Source: REBR01 sp033721915
Lineage (GTDB): Bacteria; Pseudomonadota; Gammaproteobacteria; Pseudomonadales; Oleiphilaceae
Length of the DNA: 64,000 bases
Assembly: GCA_033721915.1 (NCBI GenBank)
Contig: JAWWAC010000003.1
Coordinates: 65,634 to 129,633, forward strand
Direction: 5' to 3'
Positions 42,316 through 51,276 of this stretch are shown here, piece by piece (position 1 is the first letter of the stretch; each line of letters begins with the position of its first letter). The notes beneath the pieces are model-generated. The model was not told the DNA's origin and searched no databases. It saw nothing but the letters and a program-made list of their open reading frames with translations. The position numbers and the translations under genes are program-made.

Positions 42316-43803
42316 ATGGCAACAAACGAGGAAACCGATGTACTGCTAGTGGGTGGCGGCGTAATGAGCACCACTCTGGGTATCATGCTCAAGCTGCTGG
42401 CTCCGGAGATGAAAATCACCCAGGTGGAGCGACTGGACCACGTCGCCCATGAAAGCACCGATGGCTGGAACAACGCCGGTACCGGCCACGCCGGTTACTG
42501 CGAGCTGAACTACACCCCGGATGAGTCCGGAGAGATCAATATCCAGAGGGCACTGGAAATCAACCAGTCCTTTGAGGTGTCACTGCAGCTGTGGAGCCAC
42601 CTGGTGGAGCAGGGCATCCTGCCGTCGCCGGATCGCTTTATCAACGCCACGCCGCACCAGAGTTTTGTCTGGGGCGAGCGTGACGTGGATTTTCTGCGCC
42701 GCCGTCATGCCGCACTGAACCGTCACCACCTGTTCCGGGACATGAAGTTCACCGACGACCCCCGTGTGCTGGAAGACTGGATGCCGCTGGTGGTTCAGGG
42801 GCGTGACCCCATGCAGCCGGTGGCCGCCACAAGGGTGTCCTATGGCGCCGATGTGGACTTCGGCTCACTGACAAGGCACATGGTGCACTGGCTGGAGCAA
42901 CAGCCTGATTACGAGCTGATGGTCAGCAATGAGGTGCGCTCCCTCAAGAAGAAGGAGGGCGTCTGGAACGTCACCATGCGCCATCGCCATAATGGCGACG
43001 AGCGCACACTGCGTGCGAATTTCGTCTTCCTGGGGGCCGGTGGTGGTGCACTGCCACTGCTGCAGAAATCCAACATCACCGAGAGCCACGGCTACGGCGG
43101 CTTCCCGGTCAGTGGCCAGTGGCTGGTGTGTGAACGGCCGGATCTGGCCAAGCAGCACCACTCGAAGGTCTACGGCAAGGCGCCACTGGGGGCGCCCCCC
43201 ATGTCCGTGCCCCACCTGGACACCCGCATTATCAACGGCGAATCCGCACTGCTGTTTGGCCCCTTTGCCGGGTTCACCACCAAGTTCCTCAAGGAGGGGT
43301 CCTATTTCGACCTGTTCTCCTCCATCCGCTCCAACAACCTGCGCCCCATGATGTCTGCCGGCATCAGCAACATGGAGCTGACCCGGTACCTTATCGGTGA
43401 GGTGTTCCAGTCGCCACAGGCGCGCATGCAGGCGGTACGCAATTTCTATCCGGATGCCAAAGATGGTGACTGGCGGCTGCAGCAGGCCGGCAAGCGGGTG
43501 CAGATCATCAAGAAAAACGCCCAGGGCCGTGGCAAGCTGGAATTCGGCACCGAGGTGGTGGCCGCCCGTGACGGCTCTCTGGCCGCACTGCTGGGGGCTT
43601 CCCCCGGCGCCTCCACGGCGGCCCACGCCATGATCGACGTCATCAAACGCTGTTTCCCCGAGCGCATGGCCGGCAACGAATGGCCAGAGCGTCTGAAAGC
43701 CATGATTCCCTCCTTCGGGGAATCACTGATCGATGACGAGGCGCTGCTCAGGCGGGTGCGGGAGCGCAACCTGCGGGTGCTCAAGCTGGATGACGAAGAC
43801 TGA
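42316..43803 (+). CDS. mqo: Malate:quinone oxidoreductase
   Basis: A 495-residue FAD-dependent, membrane-associated dehydrogenase oxidising malate to oxaloacetate with electrons to quinone. The FAD motif VLLVGGGVMSTTLGIML is at the N-terminus. STDGWNNAGTGHAGYCELNY (about 44-63) and VFLGAGGGALPLLQKS (about 237-252) are diagnostic Mqo segments. The C-terminus has SPGASTAAHAMIDVIKRCFP. Length is normal. A quinone oxidoreductase-like gene follows 16 bp later and may be co-transcribed. Confidence 0.97.
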   Translation: MATNEETDVLLVGGGVMSTTLGIMLKLLAPEMKITQVERLDHVAHESTDGWNNAGTGHAGYCELNYTPDESGEINIQRALEINQSFEVSLQLWSHLVEQGILPSPDRFINATPHQSFVWGERDVDFLRRRHAALNRHHLFRDMKFTDDPRVLEDWMPLVVQGRDPMQPVAATRVSYGADVDFGSLTRHMVHWLEQQPDYELMVSNEVRSLKKKEGVWNVTMRHRHNGDERTLRANFVFLGAGGGALPLLQKSNITESHGYGGFPVSGQWLVCERPDLAKQHHSKVYGKAPLGAPPMSVPHLDTRIINGESALLFGPFAGFTTKFLKEGSYFDLFSSIRSNNLRPMMSAGISNMELTRYLIGEVFQSPQARMQAVRNFYPDAKDGDWRLQQAGKRVQIIKKNAQGRGKLEFGTEVVAARDGSLAALLGASPGASTAAHAMIDVIKRCFPERMAGNEWPERLKAMIPSFGESLIDDEALLRRVRERNLRVLKLDDED

Positions 43804-43819
43804 CCATAAGGACAGACCC

Positions 43820-44803
43820 ATGCGGGCATTGATGTATCGTGAATTTGGCGCACCCGAGGTGCTGGAGTGGGCCGATGATCAGCCAAAGCCGGTACTGACG
43901 CCGGACCAGGTGCTGGTGAAGGTGGCGGCCGGCTCACTCAACCCCAAGGACGTGCTGCTGCGCAAGGGCATCTTTCCCCGTTTACTGGACCCTGAGAGGC
44001 CCCCCAGGGGCAGTGGCCTGGACCTGGCCGGTGAAGTGGTGGAGGTGGGCTCACAGGTAGCGGACCTGAGCCCGGGCGACCGGGTCTTCGGCATGACCAA
44101 CCGCTTCTGCGGCGGTGTCCACGCGGAGTTTGCCGCCATCGCCGCCGACCAGGTGGCACTGGCCCCGCCCAACCTGACACTGACCGAGGCCGCCGCCGTG
44201 CCACTGGCGGCACTGACCGCCTTGCAGGCGCTGCGAGACTGCGCCGGGCTTCAGCCCGGGCAGACCGTGCTGATCAATGGCGCCAGCGGCGGCGTGGGGC
44301 ACTTTGCCGTACAGCTGGCCCGCTGCCTGGGGGCCGAGGTCACCGCGGTCTGCGGCCAGCGCAACCTGGATTTTGTGCGTGAGCTGGGGGCCCACAAGGC
44401 GATTGATTACGGGGTCACCCCGGCCACGGCCATCGACCAGACCTTTGATGTGGTGTTCGATGTCTTCGGTGCCGGGCGCTTCGGTCATTACCGCCGCCAG
44501 CTGGGCGGCCATGGCATCTACGTCAACACCATACCCAAGCCGGTCACGGCACTGGCGGAAGCCCGTGCCCGTCTCGGTCTGGGGCACCGCAACCGGCTGG
44601 TGATCGTGCGCTCCAAACGCCGCGATCTCAACCTGCTGCGCCTGTGGATCGAGGAGGGGCGCCTGCGTCCGGTGATCGACGCCACCTACCGTTTTGACGA
44701 TGCCGCCAGCGGACACCGCCATGTGGAAAGCCGCCATACCCGTGGCAAGGTGGTGCTGGTGGCCCCCGGTGGTGACGGCGACAGCAGCCGGTCCGGCTCA
44801 TGA
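43820..44803 (+). CDS. Zinc-free medium-chain alcohol dehydrogenase/quinone oxidoreductase-like protein
   Basis: A 327-residue NAD(P)H-dependent oxidoreductase of the QOR group. It starts MRALMYREFGAPEVLEW, has the substrate-domain segment GSLNPKDVLLRKG, and the cofactor loop INGASGGVGHFAVQLARCLG (about 153-172). No catalytic-zinc ligands are apparent. The C-terminus HVESRHTRGKVVLV is typical. The ATG at 43820 is chosen over a start inside mqo. Its stop overlaps the next ATG by 4 bp (ATGA), coupling it to the Nudix-MBL protein. Substrate unknown. Confidence 0.92.
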   Translation: MRALMYREFGAPEVLEWADDQPKPVLTPDQVLVKVAAGSLNPKDVLLRKGIFPRLLDPERPPRGSGLDLAGEVVEVGSQVADLSPGDRVFGMTNRFCGGVHAEFAAIAADQVALAPPNLTLTEAAAVPLAALTALQALRDCAGLQPGQTVLINGASGGVGHFAVQLARCLGAEVTAVCGQRNLDFVRELGAHKAIDYGVTPATAIDQTFDVVFDVFGAGRFGHYRRQLGGHGIYVNTIPKPVTALAEARARLGLGHRNRLVIVRSKRRDLNLLRLWIEEGRLRPVIDATYRFDDAASGHRHVESRHTRGKVVLVAPGGDGDSSRSGS

Positions 44804-46449
44804 GCATCCGTCCCGCGGCCACACTGGTGCTGGCCCGCGAGGGCCGTGACGGGGTGGAGGTGCTGTTGCTGCAGCGCACACTGGAGGCGGTGTTCATGCC
44901 CGGGTTCTATGTGTTCCCCGGCGGCGCCGTGGACCCGGCGGACGACCCGGCCGCCCATGGCAGCCCGCCCCCACTGGGGCTGACGGATGGCAGTGCCAGC
45001 GCCCTGTTGTCACTGGAGCAGGGCGGCCTGGCCTATCTGGTGGCGGCGGTGCGGGAGTGCTTCGAGGAGGCGGGTGTCCTGCTGGCCCGTCACCGTGACG
45101 GCGCCTTTCCCGACTCAGCCGCGCCCTTCCCGGAGACACGCCGTGCCCTGTGCGCCGGTGAGGGGGACTTCCTGTCGTTCTGCCACCGCCAGCAGCTGCA
45201 GCTGCCACTGGACCGTCTGTGCTATGTGGGCCACTGGATTACCCCGCCGGGGGCCCCACGGCGCTACGACACCCGCTTTTTCCTCGCCGCCGCGCCGCCG
45301 CAACAGACCGCGGCCCATGACGGCGAGGAGACCATCGACCATGTCTGGCTGACACCGGAGCAGGCACTGGCGGACCACCGCGAGGGCCGTCGCCTGTTTG
45401 CCCCGCCCACACTGCGCACCCTGCGGGCCATGGCCGGTTTCAGTGCGCTGGATGCCCTGCTTGAGCAGGTGGGGGAGAGCGCGCCCAAGCCGTTCCCCAC
45501 CCGTCCCTGGCCGGCACTGTCCGGTGACAGGCCGGTGCAGCTGCGCCCCGGCGAGCCGGGCTACGATGAAGTGCGCCTGCTGGACCCCCGGGGTCAGGGA
45601 CAGGCACAGAGCCGTATCACACCAGGGCGGGCCGTGACTCTTACAGACACCATTACCCGCGTCACGGCACCGAACCCGGGCCCCATGACCGGACCCGGCA
45701 CCAACACCTATGTGGTGGGGGATGACAGTGGTGTTCTGGTGATTGACCCGGGCCCGGTCAATGACAGCCATTGCCAGGCCATCCTGTCGGCCATCGCCGG
45801 GCGTCCTGTGAAGGGCATACTGGTGACCCATACCCATCCGGATCACTCACCCGGAGCGGCCCCACTGAAAGAGCACACCGGGGCCCCGGTGATGGGCATG
45901 GCCGCTCCGTCTGACAGTTCACAGGACCACCGCTTCCGGGCCGACCGGCCACTGGGGGACGGCGATCGGGTCGCCGCCGGGGCGGTCACCCTCAGGGCCA
46001 TTCACACACCGGGGCACGCCTCCAACCACCTGTGCTTTGTCCACGAGCAGGAGAAGGTGCTGTTCGCCGGCGACCAGATCATGCAGGGCTCCACCGTGGT
46101 GATCAATCCGCCGGACGGGGACATGAAGGACTACCTGGACTCACTGGACCGGTTATTGAGGGAAGAGCTGACACTGGTGGCGCCGGGGCACGGTTTTGTA
46201 CTGGCCAACCCTCACGCCGTGGTGGATTATCTCACCACCCACCGCCTGGCCCGTGAGCAGAAAGTCCTCAGGGCCATGGAAAGCACCGGGGCGGGCACCC
46301 TCGAGACACTGACACCGGTGGCCTATGACGATGTGCCCAAACCCCTTCAGGCACTGGGTGCCCGCTCACTGCTGGCCCATCTGCTGAAGCTGGAGAGGGA
46401 GCGGCGGGCCCGCTGCCGTGACGGCGTCTGGTCGCTGACCGACCAGTGA
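44800..46449 (+). CDS. Nudix hydrolase-metallo-beta-lactamase fold fusion protein
   Basis: A 549-residue two-domain hydrolase. Residues about 1-235 form a Nudix domain with FPGGAVDPADD, then a long insertion, then RECFEEAG, the REUxEExGU half of the Nudix box. Such an insertion is typical of NUDT19-like enzymes acting on CoA derivatives. Residues about 265-545 form an MBL-fold hydrolase close to LACTB2 (GTNTYVVG, VTHTHPDHSPGA, IHTPGHASNHLC, LFAGDQIM, VAPGHG), with the HxHxDH zinc ligands intact. LACTB2-like enzymes cleave RNA or thioesters. Fusion to a CoA-type Nudix domain suggests acyl-CoA/CoA metabolism, an inference. Confidence 0.9.
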   Translation: MSIRPAATLVLAREGRDGVEVLLLQRTLEAVFMPGFYVFPGGAVDPADDPAAHGSPPPLGLTDGSASALLSLEQGGLAYLVAAVRECFEEAGVLLARHRDGAFPDSAAPFPETRRALCAGEGDFLSFCHRQQLQLPLDRLCYVGHWITPPGAPRRYDTRFFLAAAPPQQTAAHDGEETIDHVWLTPEQALADHREGRRLFAPPTLRTLRAMAGFSALDALLEQVGESAPKPFPTRPWPALSGDRPVQLRPGEPGYDEVRLLDPRGQGQAQSRITPGRAVTLTDTITRVTAPNPGPMTGPGTNTYVVGDDSGVLVIDPGPVNDSHCQAILSAIAGRPVKGILVTHTHPDHSPGAAPLKEHTGAPVMGMAAPSDSSQDHRFRADRPLGDGDRVAAGAVTLRAIHTPGHASNHLCFVHEQEKVLFAGDQIMQGSTVVINPPDGDMKDYLDSLDRLLREELTLVAPGHGFVLANPHAVVDYLTTHRLAREQKVLRAMESTGAGTLETLTPVAYDDVPKPLQALGARSLLAHLLKLERERRARCRDGVWSLTDQ

Positions 46450-46468
46450 GCCCCGCTCTCAGTGGCCA

Positions 46469-47434
46469 TTACTCAGAAAGAGTGGCCACCTGCTGCAGGT
46501 CCATATTGCCGCCGGTGACCACCGCCACGGTGGGCCCGTCACTGGCGGGGATCCGTCCTTCCATGAGGGCCGCCAGGGTCACGGCGGCGCCCGTTTCCGC
46601 GTACAGGTGTCCCCTGGTGAGCAGGGCCGAGGTGGCCTCGCGAATGCCCTCTTCCGTCACCGTGACCAGATGATCCATGGTCGCCCGGGTGGCGGCGTAG
46701 GTGTAGTTGCCCACCACCACCGGGGCGAGACTGGCGGCCATGGTGTTGACACCGGGCAGGGCGGCGTCGTCACGTCCCTGATCCCAGGCGTTTCTCAGGG
46801 TGGCGGCGCCTTCCGGCTCAATGCCGATCAGCTCCACGTCCGGGCGCAGTGCCTTGAGCACCAGCCCCATGCCACCGGCCAGTCCGCCACCGCCCACGGG
46901 GCAGAGTACCTGCCGCAGGTGGGGCAGCTGGGCCAGCATCTCCAGGGCCACGGTGCCCTGTCCGGCCATGATGTCCGGGTCATTGTAGGGGTGCACCAGT
47001 GTCAGCCGGTGTTGCTCGCGCAGCTCGGCGCAATGGGATACGGCCTCCTGGATGCTTTCCTTCAGCACCACCTGTGCCCCCAGTGCCTTTGTGCGCTCGA
47101 TTTTCAGCGGGCTTGAGTCCTTTGGCATCACCACCGTCACCGGCAGCGGATGCTGTCGCGCGCCCCAGGCCAGGGCCAGTGCGTGGTTGCCGGCGGAGAC
47201 GGTCACCAGCCCTGCCCGGCGCTGGGCCTCATCGGCGCAATGCAGCCAGTTGATGACGCCACGCACCTTGAAGCTGCCCGTGGGCTGTAGGGATTCCGCC
47301 TTCAGCCACAGTGCTCGCCCGGCCAGAGCCTCCAGGTCCGGCGCCGCAAACAGCGGCGTGGGGGGCAGCCGGGCCCGCACCTGTGTCAGGGCGGACTGGA
47401 AGTGCGCCATTGGCGGTAATGACACGGAACTCAT
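46469..47434 (-). CDS. PLP-dependent threonine/serine dehydratase-family enzyme
   Basis: A 321-residue fold-type II PLP enzyme. LQPTGSFKVRGVINWL (about 52-67) contains the lysine that forms the internal aldimine, NHALALAWGARQ follows, and GGGGLAGGMGLVLKAL (about 178-193) is the phosphate-binding loop. Length matches catabolic threonine dehydratases and serine racemases, and there is no C-terminal ACT domain. It probably deaminates Thr or Ser. The ATG at 47434 has GGGAGGG upstream. It is convergent with the Nudix-MBL gene. Confidence 0.9.
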   Translation of the reverse strand: MSSVSLPPMAHFQSALTQVRARLPPTPLFAAPDLEALAGRALWLKAESLQPTGSFKVRGVINWLHCADEAQRRAGLVTVSAGNHALALAWGARQHPLPVTVVMPKDSSPLKIERTKALGAQVVLKESIQEAVSHCAELREQHRLTLVHPYNDPDIMAGQGTVALEMLAQLPHLRQVLCPVGGGGLAGGMGLVLKALRPDVELIGIEPEGAATLRNAWDQGRDDAALPGVNTMAASLAPVVVGNYTYAATRATMDHLVTVTEEGIREATSALLTRGHLYAETGAAVTLAALMEGRIPASDGPTVAVVTGGNMDLQQVATLSE

Positions 47435-47608
47435 GGGTCGCCCTCCCATTGTCACCTGAGTGATGGCCGGACCCTGTGCAGGCCCGGCAGCGGATCTTTT
47501 ATGTTAGTGGTGATGCCGCTATATTGTCACTTTCATGGGCCTTGGCCGGGTATCACTGGCGCCCCTGTCACCAGCGACAGGACCCCACAGGAGAGCGAGG
47601 AAGTCGTC

Positions 47609-48367
47609 ATGCAAGAGCAAGCCCGCAACCGGCCCCGTTTTGGCATCGTCCTGATTGGCGATGAGCTGCTCAATGGCCGCAAACAGGATGCCCACCTGCC
47701 GGCGATGATCGAGCGGTTCGCCCAGCGCGGGCTGGATCTGGACTGGGTGCGCATGATCGGTGACGACCCGGCACTGATCACGGAGACACTGACACAGACC
47801 TTTGCCAGCGGCGATATTGTGTTCAGCTTTGGCGGCATTGGTGCCACACCGGATGACCGCACGCGCCAGTGCGCGGCGGCGGCACTGGGTCTGGAGGTGG
47901 TGCTTCAGCCCGAGGCGGAACGCCTGATCCGGGATGTGTTCAACAATGACGTCACGCCACAGCGGCTGCGCATGGGGGAGTTCCCCGAGGGCAGCGCCAT
48001 TATCCCCAACCCCATCAACCGCATTCCCGGTTTCTCCCTACACCGGCACCATTTTGTACCGGGTTTCCCCCGAATGGCCTGGCCCATGGTGGAGTGGGTA
48101 CTGGATACCCAATACCCGCAGTTACTGGCGCCGGGGGCCGTGGTGCAGGAAACACTGCTGCTGAAGAACACCTCGGAGGGGCCACTGATCCCCCTGATGG
48201 AGGCGGTTCTGGAGGAGCTCCCGGACCTGGGCCTGTCCTGCCTGCCCAACGCCGATGGCCGCCGCGAGGTGGAACTGAGCCTCAAGGGCGCCCCCGAGCG
48301 GGTGGCACTGGGCATGGCCCGTTTGCGGGAAGGGCTGAAGAGGCTGGAAGACGAAAAACGCCGCTGA
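47609..48367 (+). CDS. CinA/MoaB-like molybdopterin-binding domain protein
   Basis: A 252-residue protein with only the N-terminal MoCF domain of CinA-type proteins (ADP-ribose pyrophosphatase/COG1058). It has FGIVLIGDELLNGRKQD, FSFGGIGATPDDRTRQCAA and FSLHRHHFVPGFPRMAWPMV. The nicotinamide-nucleotide amidase domain of full CinA (about 410 residues) is absent. The ATG at 47609 lies after an AGGA site; the longer upstream frame is not supported. Stand-alone proteins like this occur widely and their role, possibly pyridine-nucleotide repair, is not settled. Confidence 0.9.
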   Translation: MQEQARNRPRFGIVLIGDELLNGRKQDAHLPAMIERFAQRGLDLDWVRMIGDDPALITETLTQTFASGDIVFSFGGIGATPDDRTRQCAAAALGLEVVLQPEAERLIRDVFNNDVTPQRLRMGEFPEGSAIIPNPINRIPGFSLHRHHFVPGFPRMAWPMVEWVLDTQYPQLLAPGAVVQETLLLKNTSEGPLIPLMEAVLEELPDLGLSCLPNADGRREVELSLKGAPERVALGMARLREGLKRLEDEKRR

Positions 48368-48415
48368 AGTGCACTCCCCCGTGCCAGAACCAGGGTGACG
48401 GCCCTGTCAGCGCCA

Positions 48416-49048
48416 TCACTCCGGTGGCGAGTGCAGGAGCGCCCGGACCCGCCCCCGAAGCACCGGCAGCAGTTCCCCCTCGAACCAGGGGTTGTTTTTC
48501 AGCCAGACGTTGTTGCGCCAGGAAGGGTGGGGCAGTGGCAGTACCGCCGGGTGGCGTTCACTGTCGAGCAGTGCCCGCCAGTTGGCCACGGTGTCGGTCA
48601 ATGTCCGGCCCCGGTCGGCCCGGGGCAGGTGGTAGCGCTGTGCGTACTGACCGATCACCAGGATCAGCGACAGCTGCGGCAGCGCGTCGAACACCGTTTC
48701 CCGCCATTGCGGCGCGCATTCCCGCCGGGGGGGCAGATCACCGCCCTTGCGGTCATAGCCGGGGAAGCAGAATCCCATGGGCACAATGGCGAAGTGGTCC
48801 GGGTTGTAGAAGCTGGACTCGTCCACATCCAGCCACTGGCGCAGTCGCACACCGGAGGGGTCGTAGAAGGGCAGCCCCTTCTGGTGGGCCAGATTGCCCG
48901 GTGCCTGGCTGGCAATGCAGATGGGCGCACCGGCCCCCAGCTGCACGATCGGGCGCGGCTCGTGGGGCAGTGGCGGCAGCTCGCCGGGGCAGTCCCGGCA
49001 GATGCGGCACTGGCGGATGCGCTGTTGCAGTGCGTCCAGTGACTCCAT
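48416..49048 (-). CDS. Uracil-DNA glycosylase-family protein
   Basis: A 210-residue protein of the UDG superfamily. The N-terminal CRICRDCP cysteines resemble part of the 4Fe-4S ligand set of family 4/5 enzymes. ICIASQAPGNLAHQKGLPFYD holds the glycosylase motif 1 region, and LPHPSWRNN (about 180-188) is motif 2. Similar short proteins are annotated as uracil-DNA glycosylase family, but many have not been shown to excise uracil. The start is the ATG at 49048; a GTG at 49066 is possible. It is convergent with the CinA-like gene. Confidence 0.87.
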   Translation of the reverse strand: MESLDALQQRIRQCRICRDCPGELPPLPHEPRPIVQLGAGAPICIASQAPGNLAHQKGLPFYDPSGVRLRQWLDVDESSFYNPDHFAIVPMGFCFPGYDRKGGDLPPRRECAPQWRETVFDALPQLSLILVIGQYAQRYHLPRADRGRTLTDTVANWRALLDSERHPAVLPLPHPSWRNNVWLKNNPWFEGELLPVLRGRVRALLHSPPE

Positions 49049-49095
49049 GGTGTGGCTCTGACTCACCGCGGCTCAGACCGGGATAACAATAACAA

Positions 49096-49518
49096 TTACA
49101 GGCGCAGTCCTTTGAGTCCGTTACGGATGCCCTGTTCCAGGATCACCTTTACCACCGGGCCCACCAGGGGCACACGGCCTTCAAACTCCATGCGGTACTC
49201 CAGTTTGCAGCCCTTGTCGGTGCCGCTGAAGAGCATGGTGCCCTGGTGGTTGCGCAGGGGGCTGCCCTTGCTGATGCGGTACTGGATTTTCTCGTTGGGC
49301 ACCATTTCCGTGACCGTCTCCTCAAAGGCCGGTGCCAGTGGCAGTCGCATGCGGCGGATGGAGCCGGTGCCGTTGACGCTGTCACTGCCGTCCTTGATGC
49401 GGCGGATCTTGGCCGGGAAGAACACCTTCTCCAGGTTCTTGTGCACACTGAGGAAGTTGAAAACCGACTCCACCGGGTAGGGGAAATGATGCTCGATATG
49501 AATACGCTGAACCGCCAT
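49096..49518 (-). CDS. SRPBCC (START-like) ligand-binding protein
   Basis: A 140-residue protein with the START/Bet v1-like pattern: IEHHFPYPVESVFNFLSVHK (about residues 7-26), then strands SIRRMRLPLAPAFEETVTEM and IQYRISKGSPLRNHQGTM, and a C-terminal helix VVKVILEQGIRNGLKGLRL that caps the cavity. Such proteins bind or modify lipophilic ligands; the ligand here is unknown. The ATG at 49518 (MAVQRIHIEHH) has AGGAG upstream and is preferred over 49557. Confidence 0.87.
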   Translation of the reverse strand: MAVQRIHIEHHFPYPVESVFNFLSVHKNLEKVFFPAKIRRIKDGSDSVNGTGSIRRMRLPLAPAFEETVTEMVPNEKIQYRISKGSPLRNHQGTMLFSGTDKGCKLEYRMEFEGRVPLVGPVVKVILEQGIRNGLKGLRL

Positions 49519-49722
49519 GGCTTGCTCCTGGAATAAGGGTGTTCGGGTCAAGGCCATTCACCGGGGCGCTGTGGCGGGTGAATGGCGCAGAGTCGGCCAG
49601 TCTGCCACCCGCCGCCGTGAAAGGCCACGGCCCTGTTGACGCTGTAACGCCGTTGGGGGGTGATGGGCCCCCGCACTCTGCGGGGACCTGACCGTGGGGG
49701 TCAGGGCTGGCCTTGCGCCTCC

Positions 49723-50301
49723 TTATACAACGCCGGCCGTATCCAGCGCCAGCAACGCCCGCTCGATGGCAAAGACGTGCTCATCCTCGCTGCCCAGGCG
49801 GCGCAGCGCCTCGGCCAGCAGCAGCAGATAGGCCCGGTTGCTGCCGCTGGGCCCATGACTGGCGGCAATGTGCCGGGCAATCTCCGCCTCCGGGGCCGGC
49901 CCCAGAAAGGCCTCGTTGTCTTCTGCGGCATGGTACAGCAGCCCCGGCACCTCGCTGCCGTCGGACAGTCGCAGTGGCAGGCTGACCCTCAGGTAGCCGT
50001 TTTTTTCCCGCTCATCCAGGTGCCGGAACACCGACGGCGTTACCCGGTAAGCCATGCCGTCACAGCGCGCTCCCGGGGCCGGCACCAGTGTCACCACTCG
50101 CCCGGGCGCCTCGGGGGTGCCGCGGTGGTCGTGTGAGCCCTGCCAGAAGCGCCGCTGCCAGCCGCTAATGCTCGCCGGGCATTCCTCCAGGAAGGGAAAG
50201 TCCACCTTGTAGATCAGCGACCCATAGCCGAACAGCCAGAGCTGCTCACGGTCGCCCATCAGGTCACTGGTCTGATTGTGATGCCGGGTATCCATCGCCA
50301 T
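49723..50301 (-). CDS. Gamma-glutamylcyclotransferase (ChaC-like)
   Basis: A 192-residue cytoplasmic enzyme predicted to cleave gamma-glutamyl peptides such as glutathione to 5-oxoproline. LWLFGYGSLIYKVDFPFLEE (about 21-40) carries the YGSL substrate loop, FWQGSHDHRGTPEAPGRV follows, and LDEREKNGYLR (about 101-111) includes the catalytic Glu region of ChaC proteins. The ATG at 50301 is used because the long upstream extension enters the promoter region of the divergent HEPN gene. Confidence 0.93.
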   Translation of the reverse strand: MAMDTRHHNQTSDLMGDREQLWLFGYGSLIYKVDFPFLEECPASISGWQRRFWQGSHDHRGTPEAPGRVVTLVPAPGARCDGMAYRVTPSVFRHLDEREKNGYLRVSLPLRLSDGSEVPGLLYHAAEDNEAFLGPAPEAEIARHIAASHGPSGSNRAYLLLLAEALRRLGSEDEHVFAIERALLALDTAGVV

Positions 50302-50467
50302 AGAGGGTTCCTGTCGGGTTTGCTCAAGGAGGGCAATGTTAAAGGTGAGTGGAAAAACCGCCAACCGGGGTCGGTGCCCGGGCCACAGGATGGCAAGTTC
50401 AGGTAGAATCGGAGCGTATCCGCTCGCTGTCAAACCTGTGCCCACCCTGCAGAAGGTCCGCCCCATT

Positions 50468-51124
50468 ATGCCTCATTATCAGCCGCTGAAAGACCGCCAT
50501 CGCCAGATCCGGGATCGCTTCCCCCGCTCACTGGATCTGCGGGTGCACCGCTCACTGAGCTGGCTGCAGCGGGCCGAGCAGAGCGGCGATGACGAGGACG
50601 GCCGCTTTATCTTCCTGTGGATCGCCTTCAATGCCGCCTACGCCCAGGAAATGCGCCATGAGGGAGACGCCCCGGAGCAGCAACTGTTGCGGGACTTTCT
50701 GCACAAGCTGGTGACACTGGACCAGGACAAGCGCCTGGCGGCGGTGGTCTGGACCGAGTTCCCCCGGGCCATCAAGCTGCTGCTGAACAACCCCTATGTG
50801 TTCCAGCCCTACTGGGACTGCCAGAACGGGCGCCGCCCCAGGGGCGAGTGGTCCGGCCTGTTCGAGCGGGCCAAGGTCACCGCCGCCAGGGCGCTGGGCT
50901 CGGACGACACACCGAGGGTGCTGGGCAACGTCTTCTCCCGCCTGTACACACTGCGCAACCAGATCATCCACGGTGGCGCCACCTGGAACAGCTCCGTCAA
51001 CCGCGACCAGGTGCGGGACGGCAGCAACATACTGGGCCAGCTGGTGCCGGTGATCATTGAGATCATGATGACCCACCCGGAAGCGGACTGGGGGGAGCCC
51101 TGCTACCCGGTGGCATCCAGTTAG
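50468..51124 (+). CDS. HEPN-domain protein
   Basis: A 218-residue, mainly helical protein. FIFLWIAFNAAYAQEM (about 45-60) and LYTLRNQIIHGG (about 160-171) match the HEPN family; RNQIIH gives the R-x4-H motif of HEPN ribonucleases. In toxin-antitoxin and defence systems HEPN proteins pair with an MNT nucleotidyltransferase or other partner, but no such partner is adjacent: the neighbours are a divergent ChaC-like gene and a DUF6351 lipoprotein. RNase activity is possible and unproven. The ATG at 50468 lies after a weak ribosome-binding site. Confidence 0.83.
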   Translation: MPHYQPLKDRHRQIRDRFPRSLDLRVHRSLSWLQRAEQSGDDEDGRFIFLWIAFNAAYAQEMRHEGDAPEQQLLRDFLHKLVTLDQDKRLAAVVWTEFPRAIKLLLNNPYVFQPYWDCQNGRRPRGEWSGLFERAKVTAARALGSDDTPRVLGNVFSRLYTLRNQIIHGGATWNSSVNRDQVRDGSNILGQLVPVIIEIMMTHPEADWGEPCYPVASS

Positions 51125-51276
51125 AATCGCCTGCAATGTGAGATCTGGTTAACAAATGTGACGGGTTGTTGCGCCTCGCGGGCCAATATTCAGGCCTGCA
51201 AGACATGGTTCAATGGCCCGCAATGGGTGCCTCCCCTGCTGGCCACCCGCACAATAACCAGAATGAAGGTGTCACC

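Noticed and set aside
50468..51124. HEPN-MNT toxin-antitoxin pair
   Set aside because: No nucleotidyltransferase or other small partner is encoded on either side; only the HEPN protein is supported.
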